Shown here one piece after another: positions 32,033-41,181 of a stretch of 64,000 bases of DNA; position 1 is the first letter of the stretch; each line of letters starts with the position of its first letter. The stretch lies in the NCBI GenBank assembly GCA_937873495.1, contig CALMXZ010000013.1, forward strand, positions 1-64,000. Reading direction: 5' to 3'. The DNA is from an uncultured Trueperaceae bacterium (GTDB lineage Bacteria > Deinococcota > Deinococci > Deinococcales > Trueperaceae). A program made the translations under genes and the position numbers. The notes under the pieces were generated by a model. The model was not told where the DNA came from. It saw only the letters and a program-made list of their open reading frames with translations, and did no database searches.

Positions 32033-33471
32033 GCGCCAGACCGACCGAAGCCGTCGCGTTCATGAGCGGCGCCGAGCAGGCGAGGCTGATGGAGAGGGGC
32101 GAACTCACCTCCAGGGCCTTGGTGGAGCTGTACCTGGACCGCATCGCCGCCTACGATGCCGGACTCCACTCTTTCATCACGGTCTGCGGGCCCGCTGCCC
32201 TGCAGGCGGCCGAGGCGGCGGACGCCGAGCGCGCCGCCGGGGTGGTCAGGGGCCCGCTGCACGGGCTGCCCTTCGCCGTCAAGGACCAGTTCCAGGTGGC
32301 GGGCGTCGAGGTGACCGGCGGCTCGCGCTCCAGGCGCGGGCGCGTGGCTCAGTCTGACGCCACGGTCGTCGCGAGGCTGCGGGCCGCGGGCGCCGTGTTC
32401 CTCGGGACCCTGAACACCCACGAGTTCCACTGGGGACCGACGCAGGAGTTCCCGTACGGGACGCCGAAGAACCCGTGGAACCTGAGCCGTGATCCGGGCG
32501 GCTCGTCGAGCGGCTCGGCGAGCAGCGTGGCGGCCGGCCTATGCACGTTCAGCCTTGGAGGCGACACCGGGGGCTCCATCCGAGCGCCCGCCGCGCTCTG
32601 TGGGGTCGTCGGGCTCAAGGCGACCTGGGGGCGCGTGTCGAGGCAGGGGGTCTTCCCGCTGGCGTGGAGCCTCGACTGCGTCGGCCCGGTCACGCGCTCC
32701 GTCGCCGACGCCGCCTCGGTGCTCCGGGTGATCGCCGGCGCCGACCCTGGCGACCTAAGCGCCACGCCGCGGGCGGTGCCGGACTACTCGGGCGCCTTGG
32801 CCGGAGGCGTGAAGGGCATGCGCATCGGGGTGGTGGAGGACATGCTCACGAGCCGCATGGTCGGTGCCGAGGCGCGCGCGGCGTTCGAGGCGGCGATCGA
32901 GGTGCTGCAAGGGCTCGGGGCCGAGGTCGTAACGGTCTCCATCCCGAAGGTGAGCGACACGCGCTTCGTGATCCCCCTCCTGATCGACGCGGAGGCGTAC
33001 TCCTACCACCGCTCCGAGCTGCTGAGGGACTACTCCGGCTACGACGTGAACACGCGTATCAGCGCCATGGTCGGCGCGGCGATGCCAGCGGGCGTCGTGG
33101 CACAAGCGCAGCGCGCGCGGCAAGTGGTCAGCCTCGAGGTCGTGGCCGCGTTCGAGGGCGTCGACGTGCTGGCCAGCCCCGGCTCGCCCAGCGGCGCGCC
33201 GGAGAGCAGGCGGCGCGGCCACGTCGGGTCGAGGCGGCAGGCCGAGGAGAAGATCTTCGGCGTCGGCACCAGCGCCGGTCAGCTCACTCGCGTGTTCAGC
33301 CTGTCCGGCAACCCGGCCGTGACCTTGCCGTGCGGGTTCGACGCCGAGGGCATGCCCCTGTCCGTCCAACTCGCGGGGAAGCACTTCTGCGAGGCGGACA
33401 TGCTGCGCGTGGCGCACACGTACGAGGCGGCCACCGACTGGTGGACGCGCCACCCAAGCCTGGCCGGCTGA
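32029..33471 (+). CDS. amidase-signature hydrolase (AtzE-like)
   Basis: 480 residues, cytoplasmic. The Ser-cisSer-Lys triad is complete: Lys85 (LPFAVKDQF), GGSSSGSA (157-164) and DTGGSIR (179-185). The length and the preceding AtzG-like protein fit AtzE-type 1-carboxybiuret hydrolases and related broad amidases. The substrate cannot be read from sequence. Last gene of the importer operon starting at 28384; a bidirectional stem-loop follows. Confidence 0.88.
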   Translation: MSARPTEAVAFMSGAEQARLMERGELTSRALVELYLDRIAAYDAGLHSFITVCGPAALQAAEAADAERAAGVVRGPLHGLPFAVKDQFQVAGVEVTGGSRSRRGRVAQSDATVVARLRAAGAVFLGTLNTHEFHWGPTQEFPYGTPKNPWNLSRDPGGSSSGSASSVAAGLCTFSLGGDTGGSIRAPAALCGVVGLKATWGRVSRQGVFPLAWSLDCVGPVTRSVADAASVLRVIAGADPGDLSATPRAVPDYSGALAGGVKGMRIGVVEDMLTSRMVGAEARAAFEAAIEVLQGLGAEVVTVSIPKVSDTRFVIPLLIDAEAYSYHRSELLRDYSGYDVNTRISAMVGAAMPAGVVAQAQRARQVVSLEVVAAFEGVDVLASPGSPSGAPESRRRGHVGSRRQAEEKIFGVGTSAGQLTRVFSLSGNPAVTLPCGFDAEGMPLSVQLAGKHFCEADMLRVAHTYEAATDWWTRHPSLAG

Positions 33472-33512
33472 AGCCGGGAGCGCGCGGCCGCTAGGGTAGC
33501 GGGCGCGTAAGC

Positions 33513-33550
33513 GTGAGGGGGCAGCCACTTGAACGAGGCTGCCCCCTCAC
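33513..33550. terminator. bidirectional terminator-like hairpin
   Basis: GTGAGGGGGCAGCC (33513-33526) pairs with GGCTGCCCCCTCAC (33537-33550) over a 10-nt loop, between the convergent amidase and M14 genes. Confidence 0.6.
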
Positions 33551-33564
33551 CGCGTGAAGACGCG

Positions 33565-34578
33565 TCAAGCCGGCTGGGCGGTAGCGGCGTCCCCGAAGAT
33601 GTAGGCGTAATCCCCGGCGAAGACGCGCCCGAACACTCCGCGGATCATGATGAGGATGGTCCGGTCGAAGGGCGCCACGTACTCCTCGAGCGCCTCGAAG
33701 GTGTTGGGGTCGCGCACCGAGCCGACGGGCGTCCCCTTCGGAACGACCACTCCCAGCTTGTCGAACCCGACGGCCGGGATGAAGACGCCGCCTTGCAGGT
33801 GGCGGATGAGCTTGCGGTCGCCGATGACGGCTTGCCGCGGGTTGCGCGTCGGGGCGCCCGGCAGCATGTCGAGCACGCGCATGACGTTGTGCACGCCTGC
33901 CACGGAGCGCTCCAGCACCTTGTCGTCGCCGCTAGTGACCGAGCCTCCGAGCATGGCGACGACGGCGGGGATCCCGAGCGACTCCGCCAGCTCCGAGATG
34001 GAACTGACCGAATCGGGTTCCGTGCGGGTGATGGAGAGGTAGTCGGAGCCGAACGCCTTGGACAGCTCGAGGATGCGGGGCGAGACCGGACCGCCGCTCT
34101 GCTTCACCAGCGTGTAGTCGATGGCGCTCTCGAGGCCGCCGCTATGGAAGTCGATGAGGGCGTCGAGGTGCGGCAGGTACTCGGTGGCGATGGCGTGCGC
34201 CATCTGCGCCACCAGCGAGCCGGAGGCGGAGCCGGGGAAGACGATGTTCAGGTTCACGGCGTCGGTGGTCATGCCGATACCCGTCAACCGCGTGAACGTC
34301 TCGAACGCCACGGGGTTGCACACGGGCAGCCCGAGCACCGCGCCCCTCAAGATGGCCGGATCGAGCCCGTCGATGACCTCGTGGATGGTCCTGATCGCGA
34401 ACGCCTCGTCGCCGTGCGAGCCGGACTCGAGCCCGAGGACGGGCCCGTCGTGCAGCCCAACGACCGCGCGCACCACCAGCTCGAGCGTGTCGCCGCGCGG
34501 CATGCGCGCCACCGGGATGCGCACGAACTTGTGCTCGCCAGGGTGGACGGTGACGCCTGCGATGGTAATCGACTTCAT
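33565..34578 (-). CDS. M14-family AstE/AspA-like hydrolase with altered NxxR motif
   Basis: 337 residues from the ATG at 34578 (AGGAG upstream). Zinc ligands His55/Glu58 (SGSHGDEAF) and a later His in LIDFHSGGLES are present. Where relatives have N(M/L)NR(V/Q)FPG, this protein has NLNIVFPG, so the Arg that usually holds the substrate carboxylate is Ile. Ligand specificity has probably changed, or activity is lost. It heads away from the importer genes at 34628-37992, which are transcribed in the same direction just upstream, so it is likely the last gene of that operon. Confidence 0.8.
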   Translation of the reverse strand: MKSITIAGVTVHPGEHKFVRIPVARMPRGDTLELVVRAVVGLHDGPVLGLESGSHGDEAFAIRTIHEVIDGLDPAILRGAVLGLPVCNPVAFETFTRLTGIGMTTDAVNLNIVFPGSASGSLVAQMAHAIATEYLPHLDALIDFHSGGLESAIDYTLVKQSGGPVSPRILELSKAFGSDYLSITRTEPDSVSSISELAESLGIPAVVAMLGGSVTSGDDKVLERSVAGVHNVMRVLDMLPGAPTRNPRQAVIGDRKLIRHLQGGVFIPAVGFDKLGVVVPKGTPVGSVRDPNTFEALEEYVAPFDRTILIMIRGVFGRVFAGDYAYIFGDAATAQPA

Positions 34579-34627
34579 CAAAGATCACTCCTTCGAAGCG
34601 CGGGTCGATCGACGCGACCGACCCGCG

Positions 34628-35491
34628 TCAGCTCTTCAGGCGCGGGTCGAGCCTGTCGCGCAGGCCGTCGCCGATCAGGTTTATGGCCAGGACGGTCACC
34701 ATGATGGCTAGGCCCGGCAGCGTCGCCGGCCACCAGGCGATGAGGAGGTAGGTCCTGCCGTCGGAGAGGCTCGCGCCCCAGGACGGGGTGGTGGCGCCGA
34801 CCCCGAGTCCGAGGAACGACAGGGTCGCCTCGGAGACGATGGCGGTGGCGACGCGCGACGAGGCGATGACGATGATGGAGGAGAAGATGTTCGGCAGCAC
34901 GTGGCGAAGCATCACGCGCCATGCGCCGGCGGCCAGCGCCTGCGACGCTTCCACGAACTCCCGCTCCTTGAGGCCGAGGACCTTGGCGCGCGCGACGCGC
35001 GCGTACGGGACCCAGCTCGTGAAACCGAGCACGAGGATCACGTTGCCGAGCCCCGGACCGGTCAGCGCCATGACGACGAGGGCGAGCACCAGGAACGGGA
35101 ACGCGAGGAAGACGTCGACCACGCGCATGACGATGGCGTCGAACAGCCCGCCGACGTAACCGGACACGAGCCCGATGAGCGTTCCGAACGTGCCGCCGAT
35201 GGCCACGACGGTGAGGCCGACTATCAGCGACACGCGGGCGCCGTAGATCAGGCGCGAGAGGATGTCGCGCCCCAGGCCGTCCGTACCGAGCAGGAAACGC
35301 GGATCGCCCCCAAGCCAGGCCGGTGGCTTGAGGCGCATGATCAACGTCTGCGCCCCCGGGTCGTTGGGCGCCAGCCACTGGGCGGCCAGGGCGCACACCA
35401 CCGGGACGACGAGCATGACGCAGCCGATGACCAGCATCTTGTTCCGCCCGAGGTAGCGGAGCGAGCGCCGCAGGGAGGCCGACCTAGTCAT
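34628..35491 (-). CDS. DppC-type ABC importer permease
   Basis: 287 residues. Helix 1 is about 19-40 (MLVIGCVMLVVPVVCALAAQ), then FLLGTDGLGRDILSRLIYGARVSLI, coupling loop QALAAGAWRVMLRHVLPN, and the end LIGDGLRDRLDPRLKS. It overlaps DppB by 8 bp and is followed by the M14 gene after a 49-bp gap that contains a GC-rich inverted repeat. Confidence 0.92.
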   Translation of the reverse strand: MTRSASLRRSLRYLGRNKMLVIGCVMLVVPVVCALAAQWLAPNDPGAQTLIMRLKPPAWLGGDPRFLLGTDGLGRDILSRLIYGARVSLIVGLTVVAIGGTFGTLIGLVSGYVGGLFDAIVMRVVDVFLAFPFLVLALVVMALTGPGLGNVILVLGFTSWVPYARVARAKVLGLKEREFVEASQALAAGAWRVMLRHVLPNIFSSIIVIASSRVATAIVSEATLSFLGLGVGATTPSWGASLSDGRTYLLIAWWPATLPGLAIMVTVLAINLIGDGLRDRLDPRLKS

Positions 35492-36407
35492 AGCGGATCC
35501 TTGGGTCGAGGAAGCCGTAGACGATGTCGACCACGAGGTTGATGGCCACGAAGAAGACGGCGAACAGGACCACTGCGGCTTGCACGACCGGGTAGTCGCG
35601 GTTGGAGATCGACTGGATCATCAGCCGCCCGACCCCGGGCCACGCGAAGACGGTCTCGACGACCACGGAGCCGCCCAGCAGGGCGCCGAACTGGAGCCCG
35701 AGGACCGTTACGGTCGGGATGAGGGCGTTCTTGAGCGTGTGGTGCCACACGACGGCGCGAGGAGCCGCGCCCTTGGCCCTGGCCGTGCGCACGAAGTCTT
35801 GCGTCAGGGTCTCGAGCACGTCCGTCCTTATCAACCGCTGGACGATGGCGACCATGCTGGCGCCGAGGGTGAAGGCCGGCAAGATCAGGTTCTGCAGCTC
35901 GCCGCGCCCGGAGATCGGCAGCCACTTGAGCTGCACGCCGAAGACGAGGATGAGCATGAGGCCGAGCCAGAAGTTCGGCATCGACATTCCCAAGAGAGAG
36001 ACGGCGCTTATGCCGATATCGACGAGCGAGTTGCGCCTCAGGGCCGCCGCGATGCCGAGCGGCACGCCCACCGCCACGGCGAAGGCGAGCGCGATGAGGG
36101 AGAGTTCGAGCGTGGGGCCGAGGCGAGATACCACGCTTTGCATCGCGTCCTGGCCGCCGTAGTAGGAGACCCCGAAATCGCCACGCACCGCGTTGGTGAG
36201 GAAGAGCCACAGCTGTACGGGCAGAGGCTCGTCGATGCCGATGGAACGGCGGATGTCCCTGAGCTGCTCCGGCGTGATGGTCGTGTCGGGCGGGATGAGC
36301 ATGACCGCCGGATCGCCGAGCATACGTAGTAACAAGAAGACCGTGACCAGCACGCCGAACAGCGTGGGCACGGCCAGGCCTATGCGGCGGAGGGCGTACG
36401 TCAGCAT
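35484..36407 (-). CDS. DppB-type ABC importer permease
   Basis: 307 residues. First helix about 9-29, LGDPAVMLIPPDTTITPEQL segment, coupling loop FVRTARAKGAAPRAVVWHHT, and the end DIVYGFLDPRIRYD. It is separated from its binding protein (36490) by a strong hairpin. Confidence 0.92.
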   Translation of the reverse strand: MLTYALRRIGLAVPTLFGVLVTVFLLLRMLGDPAVMLIPPDTTITPEQLRDIRRSIGIDEPLPVQLWLFLTNAVRGDFGVSYYGGQDAMQSVVSRLGPTLELSLIALAFAVAVGVPLGIAAALRRNSLVDIGISAVSLLGMSMPNFWLGLMLILVFGVQLKWLPISGRGELQNLILPAFTLGASMVAIVQRLIRTDVLETLTQDFVRTARAKGAAPRAVVWHHTLKNALIPTVTVLGLQFGALLGGSVVVETVFAWPGVGRLMIQSISNRDYPVVQAAVVLFAVFFVAINLVVDIVYGFLDPRIRYD

Positions 36408-36440
36408 CTGGAGGGGGTCACCTCGCAGTCGGAGGCGTAA

Positions 36441-36476
36441 CGGGTCCGCTCCCTAGAGAAGGTGGGAGCGGACCCG
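36441..36476 (-). terminator. stem-loop between binding protein and DppB
   Basis: CGGGTCCGCTCCC (36441-36453) pairs with GGGAGCGGACCCG (36464-36476); loop 10 nt. Same position as the hairpins of the other importer sets. Confidence 0.55.
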
Positions 36477-36489
36477 TGTGCCCCGGACG

Positions 36490-37992
36490 TCAGTCGTTGA
36501 GGGTGGCCTGGTAGAAGTAGAGCCGCTCGTCGATGCGCGGTTCCCACGTCACCCGGTCGGACAGACCGTAGATGGAGTCCGTGTAGTACATGAAGATGTG
36601 GGTCGCCTGCTCCTTGACCCGCTCCTGGAGCTCGCCGTAGATGCGGGCGCGGTCCTCCTGGTCGAGGTTGAACCTCGCGGCGATGATCATCTCGTCCGTC
36701 ACGGGGTCGTTGTTGAAGGTGCCGGTCCCCTTGGAGTGGAACATGCCGTAGAAGATGCCGTCGGGGTCGTTGTCCCAGGTCTTCCACTGCCAACGGATCA
36801 TCGGGCCGCCGCTGCGGTCGCCGTACACGAGCGTGCGCATGACGCCGTACTCGTGCACGCGTAGGTTGACGTTGATGCCGACCTGGCCGAGGTAGGCGAC
36901 GACCGCCTGCGCGACCTCGATGTTGTTGGTGCCACCGACGGACGGCGTGATGTCGAAGTCGATGGAGAAGCCGTCGGCGTAGCCGGCTTCGGCGAGGAGG
37001 GACTTGGCCTTCTCGGGGTCGTATGGGTACGGCTCGACTTCGGGGTTGAAGCCGAGGACGAACGGATGCACCACGGTGGCGTAGCGGTGGGCGTAGCCGG
37101 ACAGCAGCGTGCTGATGATGGTGTCGAAGTCGACCGCGTAGTTCATCGCCTGCCTGACGCGCACGTCCTGCAGCGGACCTTCCACGTCGGTGCGGAGCGT
37201 GATGACCTCGTTGATCGGGCTGACGCGGGTCACGACGCGGGTACCGGCGTTCGAATCCACCAGGCCGATGAACTCAGGCTGCAGGCCGGTCACGATGTCG
37301 ACGCCGCCGGTGAGCAGCTCGGAGACGCGCGAGGACGCTTCCGGGATGGCGCGGAAGACCAGGCGATCGAACTGCGGGGCGCCGAGGTAGTAGTCCTCGT
37401 TGGCCGCGAGCACCACGCGGTCGTCTGCGATCCACTCGACGAACTTGAAGGGGCCGGTGCCGATCGGGTGGCGGTTGAAGTCGTCGCTCTTGGGGTTGCC
37501 GAGCATGCTCGGCGGGGCGATGAAGAAGTTCTTCATGCGCGCGGGCAGGAGGGGATCGGGCGCCACGGTCGAGATCTCGAACTGGTAGTCGCCCGTCTTG
37601 CGCCACCCGGCGAACACGTCGAACGAGTAGCTGGCGCGGGGCTCGTTCGGATCGCTCATGCGCTCGAGGTTGGCGATGACGACGTCGGCGTTGAACTCCT
37701 CGCCGTTATGGAACTTGACGCCCTGTTGGAGGTTGAAGATCCAGGTCGTGTCGGAGATGGCCTCCCACGAGGAGGCAAGCGACGGGGCCAGGTTGCCGTC
37801 CTTGTCGAGGCGCGTGATGCCGTCGAACAGCGCCATGAGCGCGTGCGCGGAGTTGCCGGGCGCGCGGTGCGGGTCGAGGTGATCGCCCAACGCTTCCACG
37901 GCGATGACGAGTTCGCCGGGGTTGGCGGCCAAGGAGCTTGGCGCCACCAAGAGCAAGAGCGCTGCGAGTACGGCAAGGATGGTTCTCTTCAT
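36490..37992 (-). CDS. family 5 ABC substrate-binding protein
   Basis: 500 residues. Signal peptide about 1-22 (APSSLAANP), no lipobox. Blocks: LQQGVKFHNGEEFNADVVIAN, HPIGTGPFKFVEWIADDRVVL, VRVRQAMNYAVDFDTIISTL and LLAEAGYADGFSIDF. First gene of the operon DppB-DppC-M14. A good promoter lies about 150 bp upstream, next to a GTCGAC site. Confidence 0.92.
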   Translation of the reverse strand: MKRTILAVLAALLLLVAPSSLAANPGELVIAVEALGDHLDPHRAPGNSAHALMALFDGITRLDKDGNLAPSLASSWEAISDTTWIFNLQQGVKFHNGEEFNADVVIANLERMSDPNEPRASYSFDVFAGWRKTGDYQFEISTVAPDPLLPARMKNFFIAPPSMLGNPKSDDFNRHPIGTGPFKFVEWIADDRVVLAANEDYYLGAPQFDRLVFRAIPEASSRVSELLTGGVDIVTGLQPEFIGLVDSNAGTRVVTRVSPINEVITLRTDVEGPLQDVRVRQAMNYAVDFDTIISTLLSGYAHRYATVVHPFVLGFNPEVEPYPYDPEKAKSLLAEAGYADGFSIDFDITPSVGGTNNIEVAQAVVAYLGQVGINVNLRVHEYGVMRTLVYGDRSGGPMIRWQWKTWDNDPDGIFYGMFHSKGTGTFNNDPVTDEMIIAARFNLDQEDRARIYGELQERVKEQATHIFMYYTDSIYGLSDRVTWEPRIDERLYFYQATLND

Positions 37993-38139
37993 GCTACTTC
38001 CCTCCTGCGTGCCATAAATCAGACGTCACCCACTGATGCGAGACTCGCGGCCACGAGCTGGTCCATCGGTCTCCCGGCGCTAGTTATGCGTCGCGCAGGC
38101 CAAAAGTCCTGGTGGATCAGTTTGGGACCTCCAACTTGG

Positions 38140-38184
38140 ACTATATGGGCAGAGATTGCTCATTGTCAACGGTCGGCTGTCGAC
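38140..38184 (-). promoter_or_regulatory. promoter of the 37992 operon with adjacent GTCGAC site
   Basis: On the minus strand: TTGACA (38169-38164), an 18-bp spacer and TATAGT (38145-38140). A GTCGAC core in CTGTCGACCA (38179-38184) lies immediately upstream of the -35 box, a position that could serve activation or control the divergent TPR gene. Confidence 0.6.
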
Positions 38185-38263
38185 CATGTACACTGACCAC
38201 ACCCCGTGCGCCGCCCCGACCTTCCGGAGGACGGTCGCACCGATAGTCGAGAGGTGGCGAGGT

Positions 38264-39874
38264 ATGTCGAGAAGGCCGGAAGCAGTCTCGTTCTTGGGCA
38301 AGCCGCTGTTCGCGGCGACCGTGCGCGCGGGGGCCGACGCCGCGGCCAGCGACGCCAAGGTGGCGGCGGCCGAGCGGACGGTCGCCGCGAGCGACAGCCC
38401 AGCGGCGCGCGTCGGGCTCATCGCGGTCCTACGGGAAGCCGGCAAGTACCGGATGGCGGTGGCCAGGGCCACGGCCGGTCTGAGGCGCTGGCCGGACGAC
38501 GCCGACCTCCTCGTCGAGCGCGGGCACACCTACGTGAACCTCAGGGCGGTCGAGGCGGCGCTCAGGGACCTGGAGAAGGCCGTGCGCTTGGCCCCCGGCT
38601 CGTTCGACGCCTGGTACCACTACGCCCTGGCCCTCTGGTTCTCGCGGAGTTTCGCCGAGGCGGCGGAAGCCTTCGACAAAGCCGCGGAGGTCACCCCGAG
38701 CGCCTCCAGCAGGCTGGCCGCCAGGACGTGGCAGTACACCGCCCTGCGCCGTAGCGGGAACGAGACCGTGGCGCGGGCGCTCCTCCCCACCATCGCGTGG
38801 GACGTCGACCTAGAGGGCAAGAACCTCAACTACCAGTTGCGCACCCGTTTCTACCAGGGAGGCCTGACGGAGGGCGAGCTAGTGGCCGCCCAGACGCCGG
38901 GCACCAAGTCGGAAGGCTCCTTGTCGTTCGGCCTCGGCACGTGGCACCTCGCCAACGGCGACGTGGAGGCGGCGCGCCGCCACTTCGTGACCGGAGCGGA
39001 CTCCGACTTCTGGCCGGCGTTCGGCGTCGCCGCCTGCGAACTGGAGTTGGCGCTGCTCGACGGGTCGGAGCCGACGGAGCCGGAGGCGTACGGCATCCTG
39101 GGAGACCCGCTCTACTCGGTCGTCTCGCAGGGCGACCAGGCGGAGGAGCTGGAGGCCAGGGTCGCGGAGGCGCGCGCCGCCCACGCGGCGGCCCCGGACG
39201 ATGTCGACAAGGCCCGCGCGCACGCGAAGGCCCTGGCCAGCGGCGCCGCGCGCTACCGGGAGGCCGTTGCGGTTCTCGACGCCGCCCTCGAGCGGTCCCC
39301 TGATCACCCGCTGCTCCTATGCGACCGCGGCCACTACCGCGTGAACATGCGCCGGTTCGAGCTCGCGAAGGCCGACCTGGAGCGCGCCAGGACGCTGGCT
39401 CCCGATTCCAACGACGTGTGGTACCACCTCGGTCTCTCACACTGGATGGTCGGCGAGTTCCCCGAAGCGCTGGTGGCCTTCCAGCGGGCGCTGGCCTTGG
39501 CCGAGAACGAGTCTCATACCGTAGCCTACACGGACTGGGTCTACCTGGCGCTGAGGCGGGTCGGCGACCACGCCGGCGCGGCGGCGGCGCTGGAGCCCAT
39601 TCACAAGGACATGGTCACGACGATGAACAACCACCTGTACTTGAAGCGCCTTCTCTTCTACAAGGGCGAGTGGACCGAGGCGCAGCTGGTCGAGGTGTTC
39701 GAGCAGGGCGGTCTGGCCTTCGCCGCCTACTACGGCCTGGCCTGCTGGCACCTCTACGAGGGCAACGCCGACATCGCCCGCGAGTACTTCCTCAAGGTCG
39801 TGGACAACGGGACGGCCTGGGGCGGGTTCGCGCACATCGCCTCGGAGGCCGAGCTCTACAGGGGGCTGTTGTGA
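38264..39874 (+). CDS. tetratricopeptide-repeat protein with internal duplication
   Basis: 536 residues from the ATG at 38264; an extension to 38156 would run through the control region. It is two copies of one unit, about residues 50-275 and 330-536. Matching segments are LEKAVRLAPGSFDAWYHYAL with LERARTLAPDSNDVWYHLGL, and GTWHLANGDVEAARRHF with ACWHLYEGNADIAREYF. TPRs bind other proteins. No signal peptide or membrane helix is visible, so it is probably cytoplasmic. The stop overlaps the RidA-like gene by 4 bp and a GntR gene follows, so it may scaffold or sense something in this pathway. No catalytic domain is recognised. Confidence 0.78.
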   Translation: MSRRPEAVSFLGKPLFAATVRAGADAAASDAKVAAAERTVAASDSPAARVGLIAVLREAGKYRMAVARATAGLRRWPDDADLLVERGHTYVNLRAVEAALRDLEKAVRLAPGSFDAWYHYALALWFSRSFAEAAEAFDKAAEVTPSASSRLAARTWQYTALRRSGNETVARALLPTIAWDVDLEGKNLNYQLRTRFYQGGLTEGELVAAQTPGTKSEGSLSFGLGTWHLANGDVEAARRHFVTGADSDFWPAFGVAACELELALLDGSEPTEPEAYGILGDPLYSVVSQGDQAEELEARVAEARAAHAAAPDDVDKARAHAKALASGAARYREAVAVLDAALERSPDHPLLLCDRGHYRVNMRRFELAKADLERARTLAPDSNDVWYHLGLSHWMVGEFPEALVAFQRALALAENESHTVAYTDWVYLALRRVGDHAGAAAALEPIHKDMVTTMNNHLYLKRLLFYKGEWTEAQLVEVFEQGGLAFAAYYGLACWHLYEGNADIAREYFLKVVDNGTAWGGFAHIASEAELYRGLL

Positions 39875-40335
39875 GCCTGCTCGAGGAGCGGCTCGCCGCC
39901 ATGGGCCTCACCGTGCCGGCCCGGGTGTGGAACAAGGGCAAGAACGTGGCCGTCAACCACGTCGGAGACCTCTTGTACGTGGGCGGACACGCCCCCACCG
40001 ACCCAGACGGCGTGATACGCCTGAAAGGTAAGCTTGGGAGGGACTTGTCGGTGGAACAAGGCTACCAAGCGGCCAGGAACTGCGCCGTGGTGGCGCTCGG
40101 CAACCTGAGATCGTACCTGGGCGACCTCGACCGCATCGTGAGGGTCGTGAAGGTGCTAGGGTTCGTGAACGCCACGGAGGAGTTCCAGCAGCACGGAGCG
40201 GTGATCGATGGGTTCTCGGATCTATGGATCGCGCTGTTGGGGGAGAACGGTCGGCACGCTCGCAGCTCGGTCGGCGTCGCGTCGCTGGCGAGTAACATCT
40301 GTGTCGAGATCGAGTTCATCGTGCAGATACGCTGA
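39871..40335 (+). CDS. RidA/YjgF-family protein
   Basis: 154 residues from a GTG overlapping the TPR stop (GTGA). Family marks: LLYVGGHAPTDPDGVIRLKGKL, YQAARNCAVVALGNLRSYLG, and RSSVGVASLASNICVEIEFI, which includes the Arg that binds the imine carboxylate. RidA proteins hydrolyse reactive enamine/imine intermediates to keto acids and ammonia. In a cluster rich in amino-acid-releasing enzymes this would detoxify such products. Confidence 0.87.
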   Translation: MSLLEERLAAMGLTVPARVWNKGKNVAVNHVGDLLYVGGHAPTDPDGVIRLKGKLGRDLSVEQGYQAARNCAVVALGNLRSYLGDLDRIVRVVKVLGFVNATEEFQQHGAVIDGFSDLWIALLGENGRHARSSVGVASLASNICVEIEFIVQIR

Positions 40336-40363
40336 CCGCTCGATACGAAAGTAGAGGTTCCCG

Positions 40364-41089
40364 ATGTTGCTGAGCGAAGCAACGACGACCGCAGGCATAA
40401 AGCGCTACACGCTCACCGAGCAGATAGTCGAGTGGCTCTCGTCGCGCATCATCACGGGGGAGTACCCGCCCAACGCCCCGCTCACGGAGGTAGACCTCGC
40501 CGAGACCCTCGGCTGCAGCCGCTCTCCGTTGCGGGAGGCCTTGAGGGTGCTGGCGCAGGAGGGCCTGGTGGAGCTCGTGCCTGGCAAGGGCGCGACAGTC
40601 AGTCCGTTCGAGCCGCGCCGCGCCGCGGAGTTCTACGACACGCGGGCGCTGCTCGAGTCGGCCGCAGCGCGGCTGGCCGTGCCCGCCATGACCCCGGCGC
40701 AGCGCGAGCGGCTATGGCACATCCTCCACGAACTGCGCGAAACGGCCGAGAAGGGCGACGTCGCCGCGTACCAAGACATCAACTGGTCGTTCCATACGGA
40801 GCTCTACAGCTTCTGCCCCAACTCGACCATCGTCGACCTCGTGCGCATGATCTGGCGCCGCACGTTGCGCTACGGCTACCTGCTGCGGGGCGACCCTTGG
40901 CGGCTCCGCGCGTCCGTGGAGCGCAAGACCCGGCTCATGACGGCGCTGGAAGCCGGTGACGCCGACGCCGTGGCCGACCAGATCACTAAGATCATCCTGG
41001 GGGGGAAGGGCGACGTGATGGAGGCGCTCACCCTGGGGGCCACCGACCCGTACCAGTACTGGATCAAGAAGCGCGAGGCGCTCAGCTAG
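40364..41089 (+). CDS. FCD-type GntR transcriptional regulator
   Basis: 241 residues. Winged HTH about 15-80: IVEWLSSRIITGEYPPNAPL, AETLGCSRSPLREALRVLAQ and GLVELVPGKGATVSPF. The all-helical FCD ligand domain (about 90-235) has SAAARLAVPAM and NWSFHTELYSF, which carries the usual Asp/His metal-site region. FCD regulators bind TnGT-N-ACnA-like palindromes and respond to carboxylates. It is co-directional with TPR and RidA (28 bp after RidA), and is a candidate for the GTCGAC sites, along with its paralog at 44787. Confidence 0.9.
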   Translation: MLLSEATTTAGIKRYTLTEQIVEWLSSRIITGEYPPNAPLTEVDLAETLGCSRSPLREALRVLAQEGLVELVPGKGATVSPFEPRRAAEFYDTRALLESAAARLAVPAMTPAQRERLWHILHELRETAEKGDVAAYQDINWSFHTELYSFCPNSTIVDLVRMIWRRTLRYGYLLRGDPWRLRASVERKTRLMTALEAGDADAVADQITKIILGGKGDVMEALTLGATDPYQYWIKKREALS

Positions 41090-41112
41090 GTTCATCGCCC
41101 TCGTACCGAACG

Positions 41113-41142
41113 CGGCGGGCCACCCGATCGGGTGGCCCGCCG
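41113..41142. terminator. bidirectional terminator hairpin
   Basis: CGGCGGGCCACCC (41113-41125) pairs with GGGTGGCCCGCCG (41130-41142); GATC loop, followed by TTCTC. It lies between the convergent GntR and M14 genes. Confidence 0.65.
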
Positions 41143-41181
41143 TTCTCGTGTCGTCGGTCGCCTAGCGAACCGTTACGACCC

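Noticed and set aside
22924-33471. Cyanurate/biuret degradation pathway
   Set aside because: An isochorismatase-like hydrolase and an AtzE/AtzG-like pair are present, but they are in separate operons about 8 kb apart and there is no AtzD or AtzF, so the pathway is not supported.
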